Below, in pieces: positions 1 to 8,494 of a stretch of 64,000 nucleotides of DNA. Origin of the DNA: Krasilnikovia cinnamomea (GTDB lineage: Bacteria > Actinomycetota > Actinomycetes > Mycobacteriales > Micromonosporaceae); contig NZ_SHKY01000001.1 of NCBI RefSeq assembly GCF_004217545.1, positions 3,906,001-3,970,000 on the forward strand, given 5' to 3'. The translations under genes and the position numbers were made by a program. How positions within the stretch are numbered: position 1 is the first letter of the stretch; each line of letters opens with the position of its first letter. A model generated the notes under the pieces. The model did no database searches. It was given only the letters and a program-made list of their open reading frames with translations, and was not told the DNA's origin.

Positions 1-652
1 CGCTGGTCCGCAGCGTGGTGACGTTGTTGCCCGGTGCGCCCAGCAGGATCGCGACGGTGCCCTTGTCGCCCATCGCCTTGGCCATCTCGTCGGCGGCCCG
101 CTTGCCCTGCTCGGCGAAGTCGGAGCCGATGAAGGTCAGATAGTCCTTGCAGGCCGCAGCGTTGATCTTGCGGTCGATGGTGACGATCGGGACCTTCCTG
201 GCCGACGCCTTCGCGAAGACCGAGTCCCAGCCGTCGGAGTTCAGCGGCGCCACGATCAGCAGCTGCACCCCGGAGTCCAGCATCTGCTCCACGTCGCTGA
301 TCTGCTTGTTGAACTGTGAGTTCGCGTTCGTCGTCGTGAGGTTCGTGATGCCCAGCTTGGCGGCCTCGTCCTTGATGGACTGCGTCTCGGCGATGCGGAA
401 CGGGTTGGCCTCCTTCTCCGACTGGGAGAAGCCCACCTTCGCCGTCCTGAGTTCGACCTTCGTGCCGCCGTACTGATCGAGGGTGCAGGTCGCGCCGCCC
501 GGCGCGGCGGACGCGACGACCTGGGCCCCGGCCGCGGAAGCGCCGCTGGTGGCCGTGTCGCCGTCCTCGGACTTCGCGCAGGCGCTGAGGAACAGCAGGG
601 CCGCACCGAGGATGGCGGCCGCCGGCCGCCAACGGCCGGACGCAACGCTCAT
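1..652 (-). CDS. ABC sugar-transporter substrate-binding lipoprotein, 3' end cut by window edge
   Basis: This is a solute receptor of the ribose/galactofuranose-type binding-protein family (periplasmic binding protein type 1). It would capture a sugar outside the membrane and deliver it to an ABC permease. The 217 visible residues begin with a signal peptide and a lipobox ending at Cys25 (LSAC), so it should be lipid-anchored. The mature start VGFSQSEKEANPFR and the later GTVAILLGAPGNN stretch are typical of YtfQ-like receptors. ATG at 652 has a GGAG element seven bases upstream. The C-terminal third lies outside the window, as would the ATPase and permease genes, so the transported sugar is unknown. 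Confidence 0.85.
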   Translation of the reverse strand, partial: MSVASGRWRPAAAILGAALLFLSACAKSEDGDTATSGASAAGAQVVASAAPGGATCTLDQYGGTKVELRTAKVGFSQSEKEANPFRIAETQSIKDEAAKLGITNLTTTNANSQFNKQISDVEQMLDSGVQLLIVAPLNSDGWDSVFAKASARKVPIVTIDRKINAAACKDYLTFIGSDFAEQGKRAADEMAKAMGDKGTVAILLGAPGNNVTTLRTS

Positions 653-813
653 GACGATCTCCTAACGAGCGGAAGGAATAGATCGATGGTGGTAACTGGC
701 CGGAAACACATTCACTCACTATCGAACTTTTCCTGTCAAGGTCAGTCGCCTTCGCCCATCACGGGGGTCCGATCCGCCCGAAATCGGCTTGCCGGGTCGG
801 CTTTGATGGAGAC

Positions 814-1860
814 ATGCGCCCCACGTTCCGTACGCCGCCGAAGCTGTCCCCGGGTGACCGCGTCGCGGTCGTCTCCCCGTCGTTCGCCGCCCCGGCCGAA
901 TTCCCGGACCTGCATGAGCAGGCGATGCGGCGGCTGCGCGACGACTTCGGCCTCGAACCGGTCGAGTACCCCACCACCCGGCAGCTCGGGGCCGCCCCCG
1001 CCGAGCGGGCCCGCGACCTGATGGCCGCGTACGCGGACCCCGGCATCCGGGCCGTGCTGGCCACGATCGGCGGCGACGACCAGATCACCGTGCTGCCGCA
1101 CCTGGACCCGGCGCCGTTCCAAGCCGACCCGAAACCGTTCTTCGGGTACTCCGACAACACCAACCTGCTGATCTGGCTGTGGCACCACGGTGTCGCCGCC
1201 TACCACGGCGGCTCGACCATGGTGCATGTCGCCCGCGGTGCGGGCCCGCACCCGGTCTCCGCCGGATCACTGCGCGCCGCCCTGTTCACCCCGGGCGACC
1301 TGGAGATCACCCCGGTCGAGGAGTTCAGCGACGAGGAACTGAGCTGGCACGACCCCGCCTCGCTGACCAGCTCGCTGCCGCACGTACCGAGCCCCGGCTG
1401 GGTGTGGCACCAGCCCGACCGGGTGGTCACCGCGCCGACCTGGGGCGGCAACCTGGAGATCCTGCACTGGCAGCTCGCTGCCGACCGGTGGATCCGCCCG
1501 GTGGACGACTACGCGGGCTGCGTGCTCCTGCTGGAGACCTCGGAGGAGATGCCGCCGGACACCGAGGTGTTCCGGATCCTGCGCAACGCCGGAGAACGCG
1601 GACTGCTGGCGCAGTTCCCGGCCATCCTGGTGGGCACCGCCAAAGCGTCGTCGTTCTCCGCCCCGCGCCCGCCCGAGGAACGCGCCAGGTACCGCGACGA
1701 GCAGCGCGAGGCGGTGCTGCGCGCGCTACGCGACTACCACCCCGAGGCGATGGTGGTCTTCGGTGTCGACTTCGGACACACCGACCCGCAGTGGATCCTG
1801 CCGTACGGCGGCTCCGTCACCGTGGACGGCCCGGCCCGCCGGATCACCGCCCACCTCTGA
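814..1860 (+). CDS. S66-family LD-carboxypeptidase / MccF-like serine peptidase
   Basis: A 348-residue cytoplasmic serine peptidase of family S66. The family includes LD-carboxypeptidase, which trims the terminal D-Ala from murein tetrapeptides during recycling, and MccF, which cleaves aminoacyl-nucleotide antibiotics. The nucleophile motif GYSDNT (Ser near residue 113), a later Glu in LLLETSEEMPPDTE and His in DFGHTDPQ give the Ser-Glu-His triad of the family. There is no signal peptide. ATG at 814 follows TGGAGAC. It is divergent from the sugar-binding lipoprotein and convergent with the exporter at 1865. Murein recycling versus immunity cannot be decided from sequence. Confidence 0.88.
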   Translation: MRPTFRTPPKLSPGDRVAVVSPSFAAPAEFPDLHEQAMRRLRDDFGLEPVEYPTTRQLGAAPAERARDLMAAYADPGIRAVLATIGGDDQITVLPHLDPAPFQADPKPFFGYSDNTNLLIWLWHHGVAAYHGGSTMVHVARGAGPHPVSAGSLRAALFTPGDLEITPVEEFSDEELSWHDPASLTSSLPHVPSPGWVWHQPDRVVTAPTWGGNLEILHWQLAADRWIRPVDDYAGCVLLLETSEEMPPDTEVFRILRNAGERGLLAQFPAILVGTAKASSFSAPRPPEERARYRDEQREAVLRALRDYHPEAMVVFGVDFGHTDPQWILPYGGSVTVDGPARRITAHL

Positions 1861-1864
1861 CCCT

Positions 1865-3355
1865 TCAGACGTGTTCCGGGGTGGGGTGCCGGGGCGGCCC
1901 GGCGGGGTCGCAGAAGCTCCGGACCGGGGTCTCCGGCGTCCCCGCCGCCTCCGGCGTGGCCTCGTGCAGGCGGCGGGGCACGAAGACCGCGGCCACCGCG
2001 GCGCCCACGACCATCAGGCCCGCGGAGATCAGCAGGGCGGTCCGGTAGGTCGGGTGCAGCGCCACCGGATCGGTCAGGCTGCCGCCACCGATCCCGGCCG
2101 CGAGCGGCAGCACCGCCACCGACAGCAGCCCCGCCGCCCGCGCGACCGCGTTGTTGACGCCGCTGGCGATGCCCGCCCGGGTGTCGCCCAGCGCACCCAG
2201 CGCGGTCGCGGTCAGCGGCGCCACCAGCATCGCCAGGCCGAGACCGAACAGCACCACCGGCGGCAGCACGTCCACCGTGTACGACGCGCCCGGCCCGATC
2301 GCCGACAGCCAGGCCAGCGCCGCCGCACACACCAGCGGCCCGACCGTCATCGGGATGCGCGGCCCGATCCGCTGGGCCAGCATCCCGGCCCGGGCGGACA
2401 GCAACAGCATCAGTACGGTCACCGGCAGCAGTGCGATCCCGGCCGCCAGTGGCGGGAACCCGGCGACCACCTGAAGGTTCAGCACCACGAGGAAGAAGAC
2501 GCCGCCGTTGGCCGCGTACACCAGGAAGGTCACGACGTTCGCCGCGCTGAAGGCCCGCGACGCGAAAACGTCCAGCGGCAGCATCGGGTGCGCCACCCGG
2601 CGCTCGACCAGCACGAACGCGATCAGCCCGGCGATGCCGACGGCCAGCGAGGCGAGGACCACCGGGCTGTCCGCCCCGCGTTCCGGCCAGGCGGTGAACC
2701 CGTACGTGAGCCCGCCGAGCCCGGCCGCCCCGGTCAGCACCCCGGCGAGGTCGACACCACGGCCCGTGACCGTGGTGTCCCGCGACTCCGGCACGTGCCG
2801 GGCGGTGACCGCCAGGACCGCCAGGGCCAGCGGCACGTTGATGAGGAAGATCAGCCGCCAGCTCCCGAGCTGGACCAGCCAGCCACCGAGGAACGGCCCG
2901 AGCGCCCCGCCGATGCCGGCCAGCCCGGACCACGCGCCGATCGCCCGGGACCGGTCCTGGCGTACGAACGACGCCTCCAGGATGGCCAGCGCGCCCGGGG
3001 TGAGCAGCGCACCGCCCATGCCCTGCAGCACCCGGGCCACGATCAGCAACTCGGTCGTCGGGGCGAGCCCGCAGAGCAGTGACGAGGCGGCGAACCAGGC
3101 CACCCCGAGCTGGAAGATCCGGCGTCGGCCGTACCGGTCGCCGAGCGCGCCGCCGAGCAGGACCAGGGCGGCGAGGCTGAGCCCGTAGCCGTTCACGGTC
3201 CACTGCAGGCCGGCCGCGTCCGCGCCGAGGTCGCGGCCGATCGCGGGCAGCGCGATGTTGACCACGGTCGCGTCGATGAAGGCGAGGCTGGAGCCGAGTA
3301 CGGTGGCCAGCAGCACCCAGCGGCCGGTCGCGGTGCCGTACCGCACGAGAGCCAT
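1865..3355 (-). CDS. MFS drug exporter, DHA2 (EmrB/QacA) family
   Basis: A 496-residue integral membrane H+-coupled exporter of the 14-helix DHA2 family. The N-terminal LGSSLAFIDATVVNIALPAI segment is the family signature in helix 1, GDRYGRRRIF is the loop 2-3 motif A, and LTPGALAILEASF plus GPFLGGWLVQ match motif C. Substrate cannot be predicted. There is no Shine-Dalgarno sequence before ATG 3355. A TAGGGT hexamer ends six bases upstream, which suggests a leaderless transcript. A 21-bp inverted repeat (3380-3400) just upstream is a candidate operator. Confidence 0.93.
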   Translation of the reverse strand: MALVRYGTATGRWVLLATVLGSSLAFIDATVVNIALPAIGRDLGADAAGLQWTVNGYGLSLAALVLLGGALGDRYGRRRIFQLGVAWFAASSLLCGLAPTTELLIVARVLQGMGGALLTPGALAILEASFVRQDRSRAIGAWSGLAGIGGALGPFLGGWLVQLGSWRLIFLINVPLALAVLAVTARHVPESRDTTVTGRGVDLAGVLTGAAGLGGLTYGFTAWPERGADSPVVLASLAVGIAGLIAFVLVERRVAHPMLPLDVFASRAFSAANVVTFLVYAANGGVFFLVVLNLQVVAGFPPLAAGIALLPVTVLMLLLSARAGMLAQRIGPRIPMTVGPLVCAAALAWLSAIGPGASYTVDVLPPVVLFGLGLAMLVAPLTATALGALGDTRAGIASGVNNAVARAAGLLSVAVLPLAAGIGGGSLTDPVALHPTYRTALLISAGLMVVGAAVAAVFVPRRLHEATPEAAGTPETPVRSFCDPAGPPRHPTPEHV

Positions 3356-3379
3356 TCCCGGACCCTAGCCCGCCGGGGT

Positions 3380-3400
3380 GTTCGCGTTGTGCACGCGAAC
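3380..3400. promoter_or_regulatory. inverted repeat upstream of DHA2 exporter, candidate operator
   Basis: GTTCGCGT (3380-3387) and ACGCGAAC (3393-3400) are perfect 8-bp arms around a 5-bp spacer. The repeat sits 25 bases upstream of the exporter start and roughly over where its -35 region would be. A further GCGAAC half-site follows near 3409. Its binding protein is unknown; the HipB-like operators nearby have a different sequence. Confidence 0.45.
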
Positions 3401-3453
3401 CCGGTCGCGCGAACTCGAGGCCACGGCTTCGTCAAGTCGCGTCACCCGTCCCG

Positions 3454-3527
3454 TGAGCGCGTACGTTCTCAATTAGGTTGGTGTGCACGTACGTGCTCAG
3501 ATGGTAGGTTGAGCGCGTACGTTCTCA
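3454..3527. promoter_or_regulatory. three 18-bp palindromic operators at exact 28-bp spacing (hipB promoter)
   Basis: Sites lie at 3454-3471 (TGAGCGCGTACGTTCTCA), 3482-3499 (TGTGCACGTACGTGCTCA) and 3510-3527 (identical to the first). Each is an imperfect palindrome around a central GTAC, and start-to-start spacing is 28 bp both times. They occupy the promoter of the HipB-like gene, the third ending just before its ribosome-binding site. HipB proteins repress their own operon through repeated palindromes with TATCC-type half sites. Here the arrangement is similar but the sequence differs. Autoregulation is inferred. Confidence 0.75.
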
Positions 3528-3537
3528 GGGGGTGGCG

Positions 3538-3804
3538 ATGCGCATCGACACGGCGCACGATCTCAGCCTCTTTCTGCGCGAGGAGCGTCGCCACGCCGGG
3601 CTGAGCCAGTCCGACGTCGCCGCCCGTGCGGGGGTGAGCCGGCGATGGCTGTCCGACTTCGAGGGCGGCAAGGTCACGGCGGAGGTCGGCCTGGTCGTCA
3701 AGGTGATCCGGGCGCTCGGGCTCATGATGGAGGTGCGCCCCGCTCCCAAGCCCGAGATCGATCTCGACGAGTACCTGCGTCGCTTCGCGGGACCGCATGA
3801 CTGA
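3538..3804 (+). CDS. hipB: HipB-like XRE-family helix-turn-helix repressor
   Basis: An 88-residue DNA-binding protein. The HTH core GLSQSDVAARAGVSRRWLSDFEGG (quoted in two parts: GLSQSDVAARAGVS then RRWLSDFEGG) and the following VIRALGLMMEV beta-strand segment match HipB-type antitoxins. I chose ATG 3538 rather than GTG 3532 because the AGGGGG element at 3526-3531 abuts the GTG but is correctly spaced from the ATG. The stop overlaps a hipA-like start at 3797, which is broken after about 20 residues. With three operators in front it is probably an orphan autorepressor left after loss of the toxin. It could alternatively regulate the divergent exporter. Confidence 0.8.
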   Translation: MRIDTAHDLSLFLREERRHAGLSQSDVAARAGVSRRWLSDFEGGKVTAEVGLVVKVIRALGLMMEVRPAPKPEIDLDEYLRRFAGPHD

Positions 3805-3925
3805 CCAACTGGCCGTGTTGCTCGCGGGCCGCCGCGCGGCCACCCTCGACCAGGGCCCGGGCGGCTGGCCGACCGGGGTGTCGCAACACGTCAAGCGTTG
3901 CCGCGCGGCGCTCGCGACGAGGTGA
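3797..3925 (+). pseudogene. hipA: truncated hipA remnant (N-terminal stub)
   Basis: An ATG overlapping the hipB stop by eight bases opens a 42-codon frame beginning MTDQLAVLLAGRRAATLDQ. This resembles the first strand of HipA kinases (L-x-V-L-L-x-G-x-x-x-G-x-L). After that the frame reads an unrelated Gly/Arg-rich tail to a TGA at 3923 and runs into the 3' end of the opposite-strand gene at 3891. The kinase domain, including its catalytic Asp and ATP-binding residues, is absent. The start geometry is exactly that of hipBA operons, so decay of a full hipA is the simplest reading. Confidence 0.55.
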
Positions 3926-4994
3926 ATCGGGCGGTGGCGGGGCGGCGGCGGAGCCGTACGTATGCGGTCAGTCCCGGCGGGAGGATCAGCCAGAAGGAGA
4001 TGAGCCGGTAGGCCAGCACGACGGCGGCGGCGCCCGCCTCCGCGATCCCGCCGGTGACCAGCGCCGTGAGCAGGCTGGCCTCGATCAGCCCGATGCCGCC
4101 CGGGGTGAGCGGGATCTGCCGGGCGATCTGCACGGCCAGGTAGGCGGTGGCGAGATGCCGCCAGGGCACCTCGACGCCTACCGCGTGCGCGGCCGCGACC
4201 AGGCAGGCCAGGTCGAGCAGCCAGTTCACGGCCGCGTACGCGATGGTGGCGGCCCAGTCCCGCAGGCTGACGGAGCGCACGTCCCGGGCGGCCCGGCGCG
4301 CCTGCTCGACGGCGCGGGCCACCATGGACCACCGCGTCACGGTGCGGCCGACCGTGTGCCGCCACCGGTGCGCCGTGAGCGCGATGACGCCGACGACGGC
4401 GAGCGCCGCCAGCGAGGCGAGAAGCGGACCGGGCCGCTCGGTGGCGGCCCGGATCAGCCACGCCGTGGTCCGGGACGCGAAGGCGGCTCCGGCCAGCAGG
4501 GCGAGCCCGGCAGCGGAGGCCAGCCCGGAGAGCACGGTCACGGCGGTCGCGGTGCCGGTCGCCGCGCCGTGGCGCCGGTACTGACGAATCGCGAACGCGG
4601 CGGACATCGCACTCCCGGCGGGCAGCACCATGCTGATCGCGGAACGGCTGTACGTGATGGCCACCGCCTGCCGTACCGGCAGCCGGACGCCGGCGCCCGC
4701 CAGCAGGCGGCGCTGTTGCAGCGCGAACGCCACCTGGGACAGGAACTGCAGCAGGATGGCGGCGGCGATCCAGCGCAGGTCCGCGTCGGCCAGCATCCCG
4801 GCGACGTCGCGCGGCGCCGGGATGCGTCCGCGCAGCGTGAACCCGGCGGCGACGGTGGCGACCGCCAGCACCGTCAGGCGCAGCCACCACGGCGGCCGGC
4901 GGCGCCGTCGTGCCGTGGGTTGCGGGGCGGGGGTGGGCTCCGCCAGCTCAACGGATTCCCCGTCCTGATCGCGTATCCCCGTCGCCACAGTCAC
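3891..4994 (-). CDS. YbhN/UPF0104 family polytopic membrane protein (LPG synthase TM-domain-like)
   Basis: A 367-residue integral membrane protein with about eight hydrophobic helices, related to the flippase part of lysyl-phosphatidylglycerol synthases (family UPF0104, YbhN). Visible family motifs are LPAGSAMSAAFAIRQYRRHG in the middle and PLTPGGIGLIEASL near residue 300. The aminoacyl-transferase domain of MprF is absent. Members are thought to move or bind lipid intermediates, and the substrate here is unknown. GTG 4994 is the likely start. Its 3' end overlaps the hipA stub on the other strand. Confidence 0.8.
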   Translation of the reverse strand: MTVATGIRDQDGESVELAEPTPAPQPTARRRRRPPWWLRLTVLAVATVAAGFTLRGRIPAPRDVAGMLADADLRWIAAAILLQFLSQVAFALQQRRLLAGAGVRLPVRQAVAITYSRSAISMVLPAGSAMSAAFAIRQYRRHGAATGTATAVTVLSGLASAAGLALLAGAAFASRTTAWLIRAATERPGPLLASLAALAVVGVIALTAHRWRHTVGRTVTRWSMVARAVEQARRAARDVRSVSLRDWAATIAYAAVNWLLDLACLVAAAHAVGVEVPWRHLATAYLAVQIARQIPLTPGGIGLIEASLLTALVTGGIAEAGAAAVVLAYRLISFWLILPPGLTAYVRLRRRPATARFTSSRAPRGNA

Positions 4995-5019
4995 CTGGCC
5001 CCTCCCGTCAGCCGGCAGG

Positions 5020-6663
5020 TCAGCGGGAGGCCGGGGTGCTGTAGCGGTCGGTGTCCACGGGGACCTCGTCGAAGGCGGGAGCGCCGTCGAACGCGTCGGC
5101 GGCGACGGCGGCCGATCGGGTGGTGTCGTTCAGGTCGAGGCTGGTGCGCAGCGTGATCTGTGGCAGCAGCAGTGCGGCGACGACACCGATCGCGGCGATG
5201 GCGGCGGAGATCAGGAAGATGTGACCGGTCGCGTCGCCGTACGCGGCGCGGATGATGTGCCGGATCGGCTCGGGCAGCGCGCCGAGGTTGAGGCTGCCGC
5301 CGCCGGAACCGCCGGTGGGGTGCACGCCGATGGCGGCGAGGTCGCGCGTGACCCGGTCGGTGACCCGGTGGGCGAGAATCGCGCCCAGCACCGAGACGCC
5401 CATGGTGCCGCCCAGCGACCGGAAGAACGCCACCGTGCCGCTCGCCGCGCCGATGTCCTTGAGGGCGACGGTGTTCTGCACGGCCAGCACCAGGTTCTGC
5501 ATGGTCATGCCGACACCGACGCCGACGACGAACATGGCGGCGCCGACCAGCGTCAGCGAGGTCTCGTGGTCGATGGTGCCGAGGGCGGCGAAGCCGGCGA
5601 CCAGAATGAGCGAGCCGGCCACGATGTAGGGCTTGACCCGGCCGCTGCGGGTGATGAGCCGCCCGGCGATGACGGACGACAGGACGACGCCCGCCATCAT
5701 CGGGATGGTCAACATGCCCGCCTCGGTGGGGCTGTAGCCGCGGCCGATCTGGAAATACTGTCCGAGGAAGACGGCGCCGCCGAACATGGCCATGCCGACC
5801 GCGAGGCTGCCGAGGATCGCCAGGGCGGTGGTGCGTTCCCGGACGATGCCCAGCGGGACGACCGGGTCGGCCGCGCGGGACTCGACCCGGATGGCCAGCG
5901 CCAGCAACGCAACCGACGCACCCACCATGACCGCGGTCTGCCAGGAGAGCCAGCCGAAGGAGTCGTCGACGAAGGAAATCCAGATCATCAGTACGCTGAC
6001 GCTCGCGGCGATGAGGCTCGCGCCCAGGTAGTCGATCTTCACCTGGTCCCGCTTGAGCGTGGGCAGGTGCAGCGTGATCTGCAGCAGGATGAACGCGACC
6101 ACGGAGAACGGCACGCCGACGTAGAAGCACCACCGCCAGCCCAGCCACGACGTGTCCGCGATGACGCCGCCCAGCAGTGGGCCACCGACCGTGGCCAGCG
6201 CCATGACGCCACCGAGATAGCCGTTGTACCGGCCGCGCTCGCGGGGCGGGATCATCGCGGCGATCGCGACCTGCACGAGGGCCTGCAGGCCGCCGACCCC
6301 GAGGCCCTGGAACGCGCGGGCGGCGATGAGCTGTTCCGCGTTCTGCGACAGGCCCGCGATCACCGATCCGACCACGAAGATCACGATGGCGATCTGGATC
6401 AGCAGCTTCTTGTTGAACAGGTCGGCGAGCTTGCCCCAGATCGGCGTGGCCGCGGTGGCGGTCAGCAGCGTCGCGGTGACCACCCAGGTGTACTGGATCT
6501 GCGACCCGTTCAGCGCCCCCATGATCGTCGGCAGGGCCACCGACACGACGGTGCTGGACAGCATCGCGACGAACAGGACCATCAGCAGCCCGCTGAGCGC
6601 TTCCAGGGTCTGCCGGTGGGTCATCGGCTGCGCGTCGAGCGCGGCGGTGGTGCGAGCGCTCAT
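5020..6663 (-). CDS. MFS drug:H+ antiporter, DHA2 family, under divergent TetR
   Basis: A 547-residue exporter with about 14 transmembrane helices. Signature segments are LSSTVVSVALPTIMG (helix 1), KLADLFNKKLLIQ (motif A) and GGLQALVQVAIAAMIPPRERG (loop after helix 4). The hydrophilic C-terminal extension of about 50 residues is acidic. ATG 6663 follows GGAGG with six-base spacing. The divergent TetR gene at 6772 shares the short intergenic region, the standard arrangement for a locally repressed efflux pump. The ligand is not predictable. Confidence 0.93.
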   Translation of the reverse strand: MSARTTAALDAQPMTHRQTLEALSGLLMVLFVAMLSSTVVSVALPTIMGALNGSQIQYTWVVTATLLTATAATPIWGKLADLFNKKLLIQIAIVIFVVGSVIAGLSQNAEQLIAARAFQGLGVGGLQALVQVAIAAMIPPRERGRYNGYLGGVMALATVGGPLLGGVIADTSWLGWRWCFYVGVPFSVVAFILLQITLHLPTLKRDQVKIDYLGASLIAASVSVLMIWISFVDDSFGWLSWQTAVMVGASVALLALAIRVESRAADPVVPLGIVRERTTALAILGSLAVGMAMFGGAVFLGQYFQIGRGYSPTEAGMLTIPMMAGVVLSSVIAGRLITRSGRVKPYIVAGSLILVAGFAALGTIDHETSLTLVGAAMFVVGVGVGMTMQNLVLAVQNTVALKDIGAASGTVAFFRSLGGTMGVSVLGAILAHRVTDRVTRDLAAIGVHPTGGSGGGSLNLGALPEPIRHIIRAAYGDATGHIFLISAAIAAIGVVAALLLPQITLRTSLDLNDTTRSAAVAADAFDGAPAFDEVPVDTDRYSTPASR

Positions 6664-6735
6664 CGCGCGGCCTCCAGCCCAGATGGTTGGTCCGTACGAG
6701 CATCTACCGAATCTTGCTCAGTATGCAACTTTGCC

Positions 6736-6771
6736 TTGTGAGAATTAATTCACGTCGAGTAGCCTCAGGTC
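6736..6771 (+). promoter_or_regulatory. promoter of tetR gene with palindrome in spacer, apparently leaderless
   Basis: TTGTGA (6736-6741) and TAGCCT (6760-6765) are separated by 18 bp, and the GTG start at 6772 lies seven bases after the -10. This predicts transcription beginning at the start codon itself. The spacer contains the perfect 10-bp palindrome GAATTAATTC (6742-6751). It is AT-rich against the surrounding sequence and is a candidate TetR operator. On the other strand TTGCAT-16 bp-TAGATG could serve the exporter. Confidence 0.45.
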
Positions 6772-7368
6772 GTGACCCAGGCGATCGGACTGCGCGAACG
6801 CAAGAAGGCCGCCACGCGGCTGGCCCTGCACGAAGCGGCGATGCGCCTGGCCGCCGAGCACGGCTTCGACCACCTGACGGTCGAGGCGATCGCCGACGCG
6901 GCCAACGTCTCCCGGCGTACCTTCTTCAACTACTTCTCCGGCAAGGAGGAGGCCATCGCGTACGCCGACGCGGTCCGGGTGGCCTGCCTGGTGCGGCTCG
7001 TCCGCGCCCAGCCCGCCGACGAGGTGCCGTGGGTGGCGCTCACCCGGGTCGCCGACCAGCTCATCACGGAGTGGTACGCCGACCTCGACCCCGCCTGGCT
7101 GGCCCAGCGACGTCGGCTACGCGCCCATCCGGCGCTGGCCGCGCAGCAGATCGCGGCGTACGCGACGGTCGAGCGGGAGCTGGCCGCCGAGCTCGCCACC
7201 CGGCTCACCGGCCCGGACGCGGAGCTGCGTTCGCGGGTCCTCGCGGCCACGTACCTCACCACGGTGCGGGTGGCGATCCAGCACTGGACCGACCACCCGG
7301 ACGGCTCGGTCCGCGACATGATCCACACGGCGCTCGCCGCCGCGGCCCCGGCACCGCACGGCCGATGA
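6772..7368 (+). CDS. TetR/AcrR-family transcriptional regulator
   Basis: A 198-residue repressor with an N-terminal HTH, seen as LTVEAIADAANVSRRTFFNYF (quoted without its flanks; about residues 38-58), the standard TetR recognition helix. It is followed by an all-helical ligand-binding region with no recognisable ligand class. It is transcribed divergently from the DHA2 exporter at 5020-6663 and most likely represses that pump and itself. The start is GTG, with no good ribosome-binding site, consistent with the leaderless promoter described upstream. Confidence 0.92.
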   Translation: MTQAIGLRERKKAATRLALHEAAMRLAAEHGFDHLTVEAIADAANVSRRTFFNYFSGKEEAIAYADAVRVACLVRLVRAQPADEVPWVALTRVADQLITEWYADLDPAWLAQRRRLRAHPALAAQQIAAYATVERELAAELATRLTGPDAELRSRVLAATYLTTVRVAIQHWTDHPDGSVRDMIHTALAAAAPAPHGR

Positions 7369-7382
7369 CCGTGCCCTAGTGA

Positions 7383-7856
7383 TCAACTGTTCGGTGGCGT
7401 GCTCCGCGCGTGCTCCAGCAGCCGCTCGATGCGGGTCAGCTGCGCCTTGAGGTCGGCGAGCTGCGCGGCGATCGGATCCGCCTCCGCGTGCTGCTGGGCG
7501 TCGGCGCCGGCCGCGCGCTCCTGCCGGGCGCGTTCCACGAAGCTTGAGGTGATCGCGGCGGTCACGATCGCGACGAACGCGATGGCCTCCAGCATGAACA
7601 GCGCACCCACCACGCGGCCGACCGCCTTCTCGGGGACCACGTCGCCGTAGCCGACCGTGGTGACCGTTTGCAGGGCCCACCACAGTCCGGTGCCGACATC
7701 GGGAAACTCCTCGGGGTCGACGATCCGGATGAGGATGCCACCGGCGAGGACGCTGACCACGGTCGCGGAGACGATGACGGCCATCGCTGCGCGTACCGAC
7801 AATGGCGTGCGCATGAAGGCCGCGAACCTGCGTTCCACCAAGCTGAGCTTGAACAT
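7383..7856 (-). CDS. two-helix potassium channel (ion-channel family 2)
   Basis: A 157-residue membrane protein with two transmembrane helices (about residues 22-45 and 80-105). Between them is a pore loop carrying the selectivity filter TVGYGD, diagnostic of K+ channels. The C-terminal 45 residues, with AQLADLKAQLTRIERLLEHA, form a predicted coiled coil that would help tetramer assembly, as in KcsA-like channels. There is no RCK ligand domain. ATG 7856 has GGAG eight bases upstream. It is convergent with the TetR gene and not obviously in an operon. Confidence 0.9.
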   Translation of the reverse strand: MFKLSLVERRFAAFMRTPLSVRAAMAVIVSATVVSVLAGGILIRIVDPEEFPDVGTGLWWALQTVTTVGYGDVVPEKAVGRVVGALFMLEAIAFVAIVTAAITSSFVERARQERAAGADAQQHAEADPIAAQLADLKAQLTRIERLLEHARSTPPNS

Positions 7857-7939
7857 TGTCGGCTCCTCGCTGCCCGGGACCTGTCGTGGGACCAGTTAAC
7901 GGTGCGCGACTGTGCGGGGAAAGCCGAACCGGAGAGCCG

Positions 7940-8494
7940 TCAACCTTCTCGGGTGCGGTCGAGGAACTCGGCCACCGCCCGGCGTACCGCTGGGTCCGGG
8001 ACGCCGCCGGGCAGCTCCAGCAGCGCCGCCTCGGCCACCAGGGCGATGAACAGGCGGGCGCAGGTGCGCGGCTCGCGCCACCCCATCGCCGCGAAATGCG
8101 GTTCGGTCAGCACCGCGACCATCTCGTTGCGCGCCCCGATCTCCGCCTGGATCACCGGTTCGATCCGCGCCTCCAGCAGCAGCGCCTTGACCGCGCGTTC
8201 GTTCAGGCAGCCGTCGAGATACGCCAGCGCACCCGCCAACAGGGCGGCGCGACCCGGCGGCTGGTCTCCGACGGCGTCGCCCATGCCGCCGAGAACGCGT
8301 TCGTGGAACAGATGGTGCAGGGCGAGCAGATACTCGGCCCGCCCGGCGAAGTGCACGTAGAACGTACCTTTGGCCACACCGGCTTCGGCGGTGATGGCGT
8401 TGATGCTCCACCCCTGCAAACCCCGGCCGGCCAGGCGCAGCCCGGCCGCCAGCAGCGCCGCCCGCTTGCCTTCGGGGTCGCGGACCCGGGCCAT
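7940..8494 (-). CDS. TetR-family regulator, second gene of hydrolase operon
   Basis: A 184-residue repressor with the N-terminal HTH AITAEAGVAKGTFYVHF around residues 33-50. It is co-transcribed behind the alpha/beta hydrolase at 8494-9315, sharing an ATGA stop/start overlap. A near-perfect TGAC-GGTC-type 18-bp palindrome in the hydrolase promoter (9327-9344) is typical of TetR/AcrR operators, so the operon is probably autorepressed and induced by the hydrolase substrate or a related small molecule. Confidence 0.9.
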   Translation of the reverse strand: MARVRDPEGKRAALLAAGLRLAGRGLQGWSINAITAEAGVAKGTFYVHFAGRAEYLLALHHLFHERVLGGMGDAVGDQPPGRAALLAGALAYLDGCLNERAVKALLLEARIEPVIQAEIGARNEMVAVLTEPHFAAMGWREPRTCARLFIALVAEAALLELPGGVPDPAVRRAVAEFLDRTREG

